Positions 35,535-43,164 of a stretch of 64,000 nucleotides of DNA are shown here, in pieces. Both the position numbers and the translations under genes were made by a program. How positions within the stretch are numbered: the stretch's first letter is position 1; the number at the start of each line of letters is the position of its first letter. The DNA lies in contig CALNAJ010000018.1 of NCBI GenBank assembly GCA_937874695.1, positions 124,001 through 188,000 of the forward strand, in the 5' to 3' direction. Source of the DNA: an uncultured Lactobacillus sp. GTDB lineage: Bacteria > Bacillota > Bacilli > Lactobacillales > Lactobacillaceae. A model generated the notes under the pieces. It saw nothing but the letters and a program-made list of their open reading frames with translations. It had not been told where the DNA came from and ran no database searches.

Positions 35535-35951
35535 ATGATAACCCAAGAACGGCGATTTTTGTATCAACCCAACCCCGTTAGCAGCATTATTAACTGGAGT
35601 TGGACGCTGATGGTCCTGATGGTCGGGGCCATCTTCTGGCTGGAAGTGACCCATTTCAACTGGTGGACACTCGGCTTCTTCGTGGCTTTTGCCATTTTAT
35701 GTTGGGCGGAGGTTCACTATCGTAATATCACCATGGCCAATGGTGTCTTGACCGTCAGCACCGTCTTGAACCATCACCACCTGGTCATTCCGCTGGCTCA
35801 CGTCAGTGCGGTTCGCGTCTCACGTTATCGGATGGGGATCGTGGCCCAGGGTAAAATCTATCAATTTTTACTGCCCCGTAACTCGGCCATTGAATTGGCT
35901 GCGCTGATTCAGGCCGCTATGCCGGAGACAGTGAAGGAGGAAATCAATTGA
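35535..35951 (+). CDS. ebsA: EbsA-family membrane protein
   Basis: 138 residues with two transmembrane segments (about 22-40 and 45-60) followed by a soluble domain (LTVSTVLNHHHLVIPLAHVSA...). This matches the EbsA family described beside enterococcal surface-adhesion genes; its biochemical role is unclear. It lies directly before fhs, an order I recall as common in lactobacilli. Its stop codon overlaps the TTG start of fhs. Confidence 0.75.
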   Translation: MITQERRFLYQPNPVSSIINWSWTLMVLMVGAIFWLEVTHFNWWTLGFFVAFAILCWAEVHYRNITMANGVLTVSTVLNHHHLVIPLAHVSAVRVSRYRMGIVAQGKIYQFLLPRNSAIELAALIQAAMPETVKEEIN

Positions 35952-37603
35952 GCGACATTGAAATTTCACAGGAAACGCCGTTAGAACCTATCGAAAAAAT
36001 TGCGGCAAAGGTGGGGTTAACGCCTGACCAAATCGAACCCTATGGTCACACTAAGGCTAAGATCAACCTGCCACTGGCGGGAGATCACCAGACAGGGAAA
36101 CTCGTCTTGGTCACATCGATCAATCCCACCCCAGCTGGGGAAGGTAAATCGACCGTGGTCGTCGGTCTTGGGGATGCTATGAACCGTGCTGGTCACAAGA
36201 CCGTGCTGGCGTTGCGTGAACCCTCGATGGGGCCTGTCATGGGACTCAAGGGTGGTGCGACCGGTGGGGGTTACGCCCAAGTGGTGCCAATGGAAGACAT
36301 TAACCTGCATTTTACGGGTGACTTCCACGCACTGACCGAAGCACACGACACGCTGGCAGCGTTGATCGACAATCACATTCAACAGGGCAACGAGTTGCGG
36401 CTCGATCCACGGCGCATCGTGTGGAAACGGGTCCTGGACATCAACGACCGTGAGCTGCGGCAAACGGTCATCGGACTCGGTGGCCGCACGTCTGGGGTCC
36501 CTCGTCAGGATGGTTTTGATATCACGGTTGCCAGTGAACTGATGGCAGTCTTGTGTTTGAGTGAAGACCTCAGTGACTTGAAGCGCCGGGTCAACCGGAT
36601 TCTGATTGGTTACAACGAAGACAAGGAACCGGTCACGGTCGGTGATCTGAAGGTCGGCGGGGCAATCACTCTGTTGCTGAAGGATGCCATCAAGCCTAAC
36701 CTGGTCCAAACGTTGGAACACAACCCCGCCATTATCCATGGGGGGCCATTTGCCAACATCGCGCATGGGTGTAACTCTGTCTTAGCGACGCAGACCGCAC
36801 TGCAACTCGGTGACTACGCCGTAACCGAAGCCGGCTTCGGGGCCGATCTCGGTGGTGAGAAGTTCATGGACATTAAGACACCAGTTCTCGGCAAGACGCC
36901 GGATGCGGTGGTCATTGTGGCCACCGTCCGGGCGCTGAAGTACAACGGTGGCGTCAAGCGTGCTGACTTGGAAACGGAAGACGTGGTAGCCCTTCAAACT
37001 GGGAGCGCCAATCTGAAGCGGCACATTACCAGCATGCAACAATATGGCGTGCCGGTGGTCGTGGCCATCAACCGTTTCACCAGCGATACCGATGCTGAAA
37101 TTGCCGCACTGACGGCCGACATCGAAGCGCTGAACGTGCCCGTCGCAACAACGACCGTCTGGGCCGATGGTGGTGCCGGCGCCTTGGACCTGGCTGACAA
37201 GGTCGTTGCGGCAACACAACAACCCAGCCACTTTACCCGCTTGACGCCAGAACACGCCGACTTGGTCACGCAAATGACGGCCATTACGCAGAAAATTTAC
37301 GGTGGGGCTAAGGTTGAACTGTCGACCAAGGCTGCCCGCCAGCTGAAGACCTTTGCCAAGCATGGCTGGGACGAGTTGCCCGTCTGCATGGCAAAGACGC
37401 AGTACTCACTCACCGACGACGCCCATCAACTTGGTGCACCCACGGACTTTACGATTCACGTCCGCGAGTTCGCACCACGGTTGGGTGCCGGCTTCGTGGT
37501 CGCCTTGACGGGGAACGTCTTGACGATGCCGGGTCTGCCTAAGCATCCAGCGGCGTTGGATATGGATATTGACGCTGATGGGAAGATTACGGGTTTGTTC
37601 TAG
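35948..37603 (+). CDS. fhs: Formate-tetrahydrofolate ligase
   Basis: 551 residues. It makes 10-formyl-tetrahydrofolate from formate, ATP and tetrahydrofolate, feeding purine and fMet synthesis. The P-loop is TPAGEGKSTVVVGL, and REPSMGPVMGLKGGATGGGYAQ-type sequence (shortened here), FTGDFHALTEAHDTLAA and the C-terminal TGNVLTMPGLPKHPA are diagnostic. The start is a TTG (35948) with GGAGG seven bases upstream and overlaps the ebsA stop as TTGA, so translation is coupled. A terminator follows. Confidence 0.96.
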   Translation: MSDIEISQETPLEPIEKIAAKVGLTPDQIEPYGHTKAKINLPLAGDHQTGKLVLVTSINPTPAGEGKSTVVVGLGDAMNRAGHKTVLALREPSMGPVMGLKGGATGGGYAQVVPMEDINLHFTGDFHALTEAHDTLAALIDNHIQQGNELRLDPRRIVWKRVLDINDRELRQTVIGLGGRTSGVPRQDGFDITVASELMAVLCLSEDLSDLKRRVNRILIGYNEDKEPVTVGDLKVGGAITLLLKDAIKPNLVQTLEHNPAIIHGGPFANIAHGCNSVLATQTALQLGDYAVTEAGFGADLGGEKFMDIKTPVLGKTPDAVVIVATVRALKYNGGVKRADLETEDVVALQTGSANLKRHITSMQQYGVPVVVAINRFTSDTDAEIAALTADIEALNVPVATTTVWADGGAGALDLADKVVAATQQPSHFTRLTPEHADLVTQMTAITQKIYGGAKVELSTKAARQLKTFAKHGWDELPVCMAKTQYSLTDDAHQLGAPTDFTIHVREFAPRLGAGFVVALTGNVLTMPGLPKHPAALDMDIDADGKITGLF

Positions 37604-37642
37604 GACAGACTAGAGTTTTTAATTAAGATAGAATTGTTGTAG

Positions 37643-37676
37643 AGACGGTTGACCTATTGAGGTTGACTGTCTTTTT
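37643..37676 (+). terminator. Terminator of fhs
   Basis: AGACGGTTGACC and GGTTGACTGTCT pair over 12 positions, including G-U pairs, around a six-base loop. CTTTTTG follows. Confidence 0.8.
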
Positions 37677-37880
37677 GTTTGAATGCTTAACATATCATGA
37701 CAAATTCAATATTGAAGATGGTATAAATTGGTTCTGGTTGTTTACATTATCCGCCGAGCCCGAGCAAGCGCCAGTGCCAAACTTCTCCGACAGATGATTT
37801 ACGTAAATTTTACATACAAGGCTGATAAGATATGGTACGCTTGAAGCGAGTCATAATACATAAATTAGGGGATGTCACGT

Positions 37881-38801
37881 ATGCATCAACGGCTAGTTGT
37901 TGGATTGTTAGTTGTGTTGGGATTAGGTGTGGGATTCGTTACAAACTCCACGGATTCGCCAAGCCATAGTCTGAGTATCACCGCCCAGGCTAAGAAAACG
38001 GCAAAGGTCATTGCGACCAAGAAGCTGGCCAAAAAGGCCGGTCACGTTAAAAAAGGAATGATTTATTCCTCGGCAAAGTTGACCAAAGTGACCCATAACG
38101 CTAAAAATTATAAGCATACGACGTTTTATCGAACGAAGCAGGTTAAAGTGATCAAAGCAACCGGTAAGAAAGCCGTTTATCAGTATATTCAAACGTCTAA
38201 CGGTAAAGTCAAAGGGTGGATTTGGCATGGCTTCCTAAAGAACGGTAAGGCGCCAAAAGCTAAAGCCGGCTTTGATACAGCTAAAGCAAGCCGAGATTTT
38301 TTAGCGGTCGTTAATAAGGAGCGACAGAAACGACATGCTCAGCCGCTAAAGATGGATACCAAGTTTATGAGGCTAGCCAATCAGCGGGCCATTGATTCTG
38401 GTAAAATCCAGGACATTCAGCATGACAACAAAGCGGGAGAATCATACTTTGTGTTAGAGTCACCGAAGTTTGGCATAGCGACCGATTGGTTGAATGGCGA
38501 ATGTCTGCTTGAGACCAGTTCGATTAATCGCTCAGCGGGTAAAGCGGCAGCAGAATCCTATCTTTATCACGATGCCGATTCAAATTGGGGGCACCGTGAC
38601 ATCCTGGTGAACAGCAAGTCAACACTCGTTGGTATCGGATGGCAAGTTAGAAATGGCATGTTATACAATGCCATTAACACGGGGGCGAAACCGGCATATT
38701 CGGCAGCAACCTCAGGGACTTACAAAGTTACCGTTAATGGCGTGACGCATGTGTTTGACACGGAGGCAGAAGCGCTGGCCTTTGAACAAACGATTGACTG
38801 A
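37881..38801 (+). CDS. Secreted CAP-domain protein
   Basis: 306 residues. A signal peptide (RLVVGLLVVLGLGVGF) ends near ITAQAKK. A lysine-rich SH3-like/surface-layer-associated region covers roughly 35-125, and a CAP (SCP/PR1) domain runs from ~135 with FLAVVNKERQKRHAQPL and the conserved WGHRDILVN. No LPXTG or transmembrane anchor follows, so the basic middle region probably holds it to the wall. The ATG at 37881 is spaced nine bases from AGGGG; the ATG at 37872 abuts it. The function is likely envelope-related but unknown. Confidence 0.82.
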   Translation: MHQRLVVGLLVVLGLGVGFVTNSTDSPSHSLSITAQAKKTAKVIATKKLAKKAGHVKKGMIYSSAKLTKVTHNAKNYKHTTFYRTKQVKVIKATGKKAVYQYIQTSNGKVKGWIWHGFLKNGKAPKAKAGFDTAKASRDFLAVVNKERQKRHAQPLKMDTKFMRLANQRAIDSGKIQDIQHDNKAGESYFVLESPKFGIATDWLNGECLLETSSINRSAGKAAAESYLYHDADSNWGHRDILVNSKSTLVGIGWQVRNGMLYNAINTGAKPAYSAATSGTYKVTVNGVTHVFDTEAEALAFEQTID

Positions 38802-38924
38802 TAGCAGCCATAAAGTCATTTAGGAATGATTATTGATGCCGAAGGGACAGATAATGCTCTGGAAGGCATTGGCTCAGGGAAGGTACTATTTACCTCATTC
38901 AACAATAGTCAGCTTTATCCGAGA

Positions 38925-38955
38925 GGTGGTCATTATTGTAGTGACTGCCTTTTTA
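38925..38955 (+). terminator. Terminator after the CAP-domain gene
   Basis: AGGTGGTCA (38925-38933) pairs with TGACTGCCT (38943-38951) including two G-U pairs; a T-run follows. Confidence 0.7.
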
Positions 38956-39045
38956 TAACGGCTTTTATAGTGTTGGTGTCAGGCTAAATGAGTGAAATTG
39001 ACGCCTAACAGATGTATGATGAGGTGTCATGAGAGGGTGGATAAA

Positions 39046-39339
39046 ATGCAGGCTAAAGCACATGAAAAGAAACGGATTCAAGCTAATATTGACAAAGAGT
39101 TGGCAGAACAAGCGGAACAAATCTTTAGTGATATTGGCTTGACGACGACTTCGGCGTTAACAGCATTCTATAAACAGGTTGTGGCTAATGAGGGGATGCC
39201 CTTTGAACTAACTCGGATAACGGCAAAGGAAAAGCTTGACAGGGTCGTGCAACAAGAGATTGCGGATGGAAAGTTTAAAAAGATTAGCTCACGTGAAGAG
39301 CTTAGTCGCCTGTTAGTTGGTGACGATGAAGAAGAATGA
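39046..39339 (+). CDS. RelB/DinJ-family antitoxin
   Basis: 97 residues with a ribbon-helix-helix N-terminus (KRIQANIDKELAEQAEQIF) and the family-typical GLTTTSALTAFYKQVV and GMPFEL. It binds its own promoter and neutralises the toxin. The ATG at 39046 follows GAGGG; an upstream in-frame start at 38992 is not supported. It overlaps the toxin gene by 14 bp. The partner is PemK/MazF-like rather than the YafQ/RelE type usually seen with DinJ. Confidence 0.82.
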   Translation: MQAKAHEKKRIQANIDKELAEQAEQIFSDIGLTTTSALTAFYKQVVANEGMPFELTRITAKEKLDRVVQQEIADGKFKKISSREELSRLLVGDDEEE

Positions 39340-39664
39340 CGTCATTAGCGTTTATGTTGCTTATTCGTCTGTTCGCGGGAGCGATGGTAAAAGGCGACCA
39401 GTTTTGATCGTTAATACTGCTGAACATTCTGTATTTGTCTATCGAATAACTTCAAAATATACTCAAAAATCTGAATGGATTCAATCTTGCTATTACCCCA
39501 TTGAAAAGTGGCGTGAAATTGGTCTTAATCAGCCATATTATGTTGACACGAAAACGGTCCTTGAGATTATGAAAAAGGATTTAGGAATTGTTAGATGGAT
39601 TGGAAGCCTGGATGACTTTGATGTCGGTGGGCTTGCCGAGTTCTTGAAACGTAGAAGAAAATGA
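39326..39664 (+). CDS. PemK/MazF-family toxin (endoribonuclease)
   Basis: 112 residues of the CcdB/PemK barrel fold, recognised from the N-terminal DVISVYVAYSSVRGSDGKRRPVLIV and the following VFVYRITSKY. It probably cleaves mRNA at short sequence motifs. The ATG at 39326 lies inside the antitoxin gene (14-bp overlap), so translation is coupled. The gene is AT-richer than its surroundings and is followed by a strong terminator. Confidence 0.82.
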   Translation: MKKNDVISVYVAYSSVRGSDGKRRPVLIVNTAEHSVFVYRITSKYTQKSEWIQSCYYPIEKWREIGLNQPYYVDTKTVLEIMKKDLGIVRWIGSLDDFDVGGLAEFLKRRRK

Positions 39665-39674
39665 GGTAACTAAG

Positions 39675-39700
39675 GTGACGAGCAATCGTCACTTTTTTTT
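39675..39700 (+). terminator. Terminator of the RelB-PemK pair
   Basis: GTGACGA (39675-39681) and TCGTCAC (39686-39692) form a perfect stem with a four-base loop, then eight T residues. Confidence 0.92.
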
Positions 39701-40003
39701 GCACGCTCTACTTATAACTAATGTAATTTTTACAATTTTAGTCTCATGATTTTTCAAAATAGCTGCAGCTTTCGTTTTAGTCCGTAATTAATTTTTGGGG
39801 TGATCGATCAGTCGGACGTCGACTTCACGCCTAGCTAGGCACACGTTTGCCCACCGTCACACCCCAGCCGTAATCTTGTTGCCCCTGAATCCCTAACCCC
39901 TATGAAATGGTTCTCCAATTTTTATTTCGCACAAACCGTCAGAGGTCGGCTTTTTCTGGTATAATTTTCAACAACGACTTATAGGAAAGGTGCTCCAGAA
40001 GTT
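39701..40003 (+). promoter_or_regulatory. lspA upstream region with extended -10 promoter
   Basis: About 300 bp without a gene. TATAAT at 39960-39965 is preceded by TGG (extended -10), 39 bp before the lspA ATG. The -35 candidate GTCAGA is weak. Nothing else recognisable is seen in the rest of the interval. Confidence 0.6.
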
Positions 40004-40468
40004 ATGCTGATTGCTGATACCATCTTAATTATTCTGCTGGTTGGAATCGACCAGTGGATCAAATACGCCGTGGTGGCCAACATCCCCCTCGGTGGCGAAC
40101 AGAGCTTCATCCCCGGGCTGGTATCGTTGACCCACTTGCGCAACGATGGGGCCGCCTGGAGTATCTTACAGGGCCAGATGTGGTTCTTTACCGTCATCGC
40201 CATTGTGGCGTTGGGCGTCATGGGCTACTTCTTCTGGCAGTACCGCAATCGCGGTGAACACTGGCCGGAAGAATTGGGGCTCGCCCTGATGATGGCCGGG
40301 ACCATTGGGAACTTCATCGACCGGCTCACACAGGGCTACGTCGTCGACATGTTCCAACTCGACTTTATTAATTTTCCAATCTTTAACTTTGCCGACAGTT
40401 GTTTAACGGTCGGTGTGATATTTATTGCGATCGGGGTTTTTCTCGCCGATCGTCGGGAGGCACACTAA
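40004..40468 (+). CDS. lspA: Lipoprotein signal peptidase II
   Basis: A 154-residue membrane aspartic protease that cleaves prolipoprotein signal peptides after lipid modification. It has four transmembrane helices. The catalytic aspartates are Asp106 in GNFIDR and Asp131 in FNFADS, and Asp16 in DQWIKY is the conserved N-terminal residue. It overlaps the rluD-like gene by one base (TAATG), the normal lspA-rluD pairing. Confidence 0.95.
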   Translation: MLIADTILIILLVGIDQWIKYAVVANIPLGGEQSFIPGLVSLTHLRNDGAAWSILQGQMWFFTVIAIVALGVMGYFFWQYRNRGEHWPEELGLALMMAGTIGNFIDRLTQGYVVDMFQLDFINFPIFNFADSCLTVGVIFIAIGVFLADRREAH

Positions 40469-41391
40469 TGCAAACACATGAATTTACAGTAACGGAAACG
40501 GCACGGCTGGATAAGCTCGTTGCCGAGACGGTGACCACAATTTCTCGTTCACAGGCCAAAGGGGCCATCGAAGCGGGACAGATCACGGTAGACGGTCAGC
40601 CGGCTAAGCCAAAGGACAAACCGGCCGTGGGGGCCACGATTCATATCGAATTGCCCGACCCACAGCCACTCGATGTCACCCCGGAAAATATTCCGCTGGA
40701 TATCGTTTACGAAGACGATGACGTCATCGTCGTGAACAAGCCTCAGGGGATGGTCGTTCATCCCGCACCGGGGCATCCCAACCACACGTTAGTCAATGCG
40801 TTGCTGTACCACAGCCCACTGTCCAGCATCAATGGGACGTTGCGGCCAGGCATTGTGCACCGCATTGATAAGGACACGTCGGGCTTGCTAATGGTGGCCA
40901 AGAACGACCACGCGCATCAGAGCCTCTCAGCGCAGTTACAAGCTAAGACCAACCTGCGGGAGTACGTCGCCATCGTGCACGGGAGCTTCAAGGAAGAAGA
41001 GGGCGTGATTCGCGCGCCACTTGGTCGGGCACCTAAGGACCGTAAGAAGCAGGCGGTCGTAGCCGATGGGCGTCCTGCCGTGACCCATTTCCGCGTGTTG
41101 GAACGCTATGGGAACTATACGCTAATTTCCTGCCGTTTGGAGACCGGGCGGACCCATCAGATTCGGGTACACATGGCTTACATTAACCATCCCGTGGCTG
41201 GCGATCCGTTGTACGGACCCAAGAAGACGCTCAAGGGTGAAGGGCAGTTCCTACATGCCCGTGAATTAGGGTTTGTCCACCCAACGACGGGTGAGCAGCT
41301 AGACTTCACGGCGCCCGTTCCAGCGCACTTCATGGCAGTCGTTAATAAACTGCGGCACGAAGCCGGTTTACCGGTTGACAAAGTAATCTAA
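40468..41391 (+). CDS. rluD: RluD-type 23S rRNA pseudouridine synthase
   Basis: 307 residues. An N-terminal S4 RNA-binding domain (RLDKLVAETVTTISRSQAKGA region) is followed by the RluA-family catalytic domain with the active-site Asp134 in GIVHRIDKDTSGLLMVAK and the conserved CRLETGRTHQIRVHMA. It isomerises uridines in 23S rRNA. The ATG at 40468 overlaps the lspA stop and follows GGGAGG. A longer frame inside lspA is not the start. The exact paralogue (RluD versus RluC/YlyB) is inferred from the lspA neighbourhood. Confidence 0.9.
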   Translation: MQTHEFTVTETARLDKLVAETVTTISRSQAKGAIEAGQITVDGQPAKPKDKPAVGATIHIELPDPQPLDVTPENIPLDIVYEDDDVIVVNKPQGMVVHPAPGHPNHTLVNALLYHSPLSSINGTLRPGIVHRIDKDTSGLLMVAKNDHAHQSLSAQLQAKTNLREYVAIVHGSFKEEEGVIRAPLGRAPKDRKKQAVVADGRPAVTHFRVLERYGNYTLISCRLETGRTHQIRVHMAYINHPVAGDPLYGPKKTLKGEGQFLHARELGFVHPTTGEQLDFTAPVPAHFMAVVNKLRHEAGLPVDKVI

Positions 41392-41439
41392 GCTTTTTAA
41401 ACTAAACATACGAGATAAGCGGGTTTGCCGGTAGCTAGG

Positions 41440-41480
41440 CGGGCGGGTTTCTTCACCATTTTACCGAAGAGATCTGCCCG
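41440..41480 (+). promoter_or_regulatory. 15-bp leader hairpin upstream of pyrR
   Basis: CGGGCGGGTTTCTTC (41440-41454) pairs along its full length with GAAGAGATCTGCCCG (41466-41480), including three G-U pairs, with an 11-base loop; TTTCCT follows. It lies in the pyrR leader and could be an attenuation or PyrR-binding structure, but I do not see the conserved PyrR-binding loop sequence and the T-run is poor. Confidence 0.45.
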
Positions 41481-41523
41481 TTTCCTGCACATGAACGCGT
41501 GAAACTATAAGGAGGAATTTAAG

Positions 41524-42057
41524 ATGGCAAAGGTAGTTGTGGACGCAATGGCAATGCAACGGGCCCTGACCCGAATCACATATGAAATTATTGAAAGAAA
41601 CAAGGGTGTCGATGACCTCGTTATTCTAGGCATCAAGACGCGCGGCGTGTATTTAGCACGACGAATTGCCAGCCGCTTACAACAACTGGAGAACGTGACG
41701 GTACCGGTCGGAGATCTCGACATCACGTCGTATCGCGACGATATCGAACACGACGCCGCAACCGATCCCACGGTATCTGCAGCGAACATCAACTTTTCAG
41801 TCGCCGGCAAAAAAGTCATTCTAGTGGATGACGTCCTGTACACGGGCCGCACCATTCGGGCCGCAATGAGTGCCGTCATGGATCTCGGTCGGCCTAAGTC
41901 CATTAACTTAGCTGTCTTGGTTGATCGCGGACATCGCGAGCTGCCAATTCGTGCCGACTTTGTGGGCAAAAATATTCCTAGCTCCCAGCGTGAACGGATC
42001 AAAGTCTCCGTCAGTGAGATCGACGACCGCGACGCCGTGGAAATCCAACAGGCATAG
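41524..42057 (+). CDS. pyrR: PyrR bifunctional pyrimidine regulator / uracil phosphoribosyltransferase
   Basis: 177 residues. In lactobacilli PyrR binds UMP and PRPP and controls pyr mRNA attenuation, with weak UPRTase activity. The PRPP-binding loop VILVDDVLYTGRTIRAA is intact, as are ITYEIIERN and ILGIKTRGVYLARRIA near the N-terminus and VDRGHRELPIRADFVGKN. AAGGAGG precedes the ATG. It is followed by carA-like and carB-like genes in the same direction after gaps of 24 and 3 bp, which look degenerate. PyrR itself shows no defects. Confidence 0.94.
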   Translation: MAKVVVDAMAMQRALTRITYEIIERNKGVDDLVILGIKTRGVYLARRIASRLQQLENVTVPVGDLDITSYRDDIEHDAATDPTVSAANINFSVAGKKVILVDDVLYTGRTIRAAMSAVMDLGRPKSINLAVLVDRGHRELPIRADFVGKNIPSSQRERIKVSVSEIDDRDAVEIQQA

Positions 42058-42081
42058 ACTTGACGAAGGGGCCGATTTAGC

Positions 42082-43161
42082 ATGGCAAAACGCTATTTGA
42101 TTTTAGAAGACGGCTCGGCCTACGCCGGTGAAGGATTTGGTGCTGGCGCGACAACGAGTGGCGAAGTCATTTCCAACTTGAATCTCTTAGGCTATCAGGA
42201 AACAATCACCGATCAAATTTATCACAACCAAATCATCATTTTTGCGCAGCCAGCCATTGGTAACGTGGGTATCAACCACGATAGTTACGAGTCGATTCTA
42301 CCTACGGCTAAGGGAATGGTGGTCCGCGATGTCACGAACATCTCGACCAACCGCCTATCTCGGCTGTCGCTCGATGAATTTTTACAACAACACAACATTC
42401 CAGGAATCAGTGGCATTGATACCCGCCACCTGATTCGTAAGCTCCGTAAAATGGATGGTCCGGTCAAGGGGAGCATTGTGGACGTCGCGGATGCCCACGC
42501 CTTTGATCAGCTCAACGCCACGGTGCTGACGAATCGTCAGGTCGATCAGGTCGCTACGCCCAAGCCGTATCCCAACCCGGATACCGGTAAGAACGTGGTC
42601 GTGATCGACTTTGGTCTGAAACACGGGATCTTACGACAACTGTCCGAGCGCCGGTGTAACGTCACGGTGCTGCCGTGGACGGCGAGTGCGCAGGACGTGT
42701 TGAACTTGGATCCGGATGGCGTTCTCCTATCGACAGGGCCTGGCTCACCCTTAGACCTCGGTGAAGGGGTCTTAGAGATGATTAGAGCCGTGCAAGCGGA
42801 GATTCCGTTATTCGCTATTGGCTTGGGCCACGAGCTCTTCGCGCTGGCTAATGGGGCCAAATTAGAGGCACTGCCCGTGGAATATCACGGCAGTAGCCAT
42901 CCCATTCGCCGGATCATTACGAACGATATTATTTACGCCACGCAAGGTCAGGGATACGCCGTCACTGCCAAGACGATTGACCGTGACCGGCTGATCACCA
43001 CTTACGTGGACCTGATCAATGGCACCGTTCAGGGATTGCGACACCGGGACTACCCAGCATTCTCCGTGCAATTCTTCGCGGATGGTGCACCGGGGCCTCA
43101 CGAGAGTCGAGACCTGTTCGATGAATTCATGGAAGCCATGACAGCACGACGGGAGGGATAA
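42082..43161 (+). CDS. Carbamoyl-phosphate synthase small-subunit homologue, glutaminase triad lost
   Basis: 359 residues, full length for CarA. The N-terminal CarA-specific domain (LEDGSAYAGEGFG, GYQETITDQIYHNQII, GNVGINHDSYES) and the class I amidotransferase fold are recognisable, but the catalytic triad is gone. The nucleophile Cys of FGICLGHQ is Gly247 in FAIGLGHE; His and Glu of FQGHPEA are Phe332 and Asp334 in VQFFADGA. It should not hydrolyse glutamine. The frame is intact, AAGGGG precedes the ATG, and the next gene starts 3 bp later, so it is expressed and probably selected. A structural or regulatory role with the carB-like partner is inferred. The comparison is to CarA motifs recalled from E. 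coli and Bacillus. Confidence 0.85.
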   Translation: MAKRYLILEDGSAYAGEGFGAGATTSGEVISNLNLLGYQETITDQIYHNQIIIFAQPAIGNVGINHDSYESILPTAKGMVVRDVTNISTNRLSRLSLDEFLQQHNIPGISGIDTRHLIRKLRKMDGPVKGSIVDVADAHAFDQLNATVLTNRQVDQVATPKPYPNPDTGKNVVVIDFGLKHGILRQLSERRCNVTVLPWTASAQDVLNLDPDGVLLSTGPGSPLDLGEGVLEMIRAVQAEIPLFAIGLGHELFALANGAKLEALPVEYHGSSHPIRRIITNDIIYATQGQGYAVTAKTIDRDRLITTYVDLINGTVQGLRHRDYPAFSVQFFADGAPGPHESRDLFDEFMEAMTARREG

Positions 43162-43164
43162 AGC

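Noticed and set aside
36017..36766. 249-codon minus-strand frame opposite fhs
   Set aside because: It is a shadow of the codon bias of fhs, which is a complete, strongly conserved enzyme on the other strand.
37881..38801. CAP-domain protein as an LPXTG-anchored surface protein
   Set aside because: The C-terminus has no LPXTG motif, hydrophobic stretch or basic tail.
41505..42083. 192-codon minus-strand frame opposite pyrR
   Set aside because: It is fully antisense to pyrR, with low-complexity Ser/Arg composition and no start signals.
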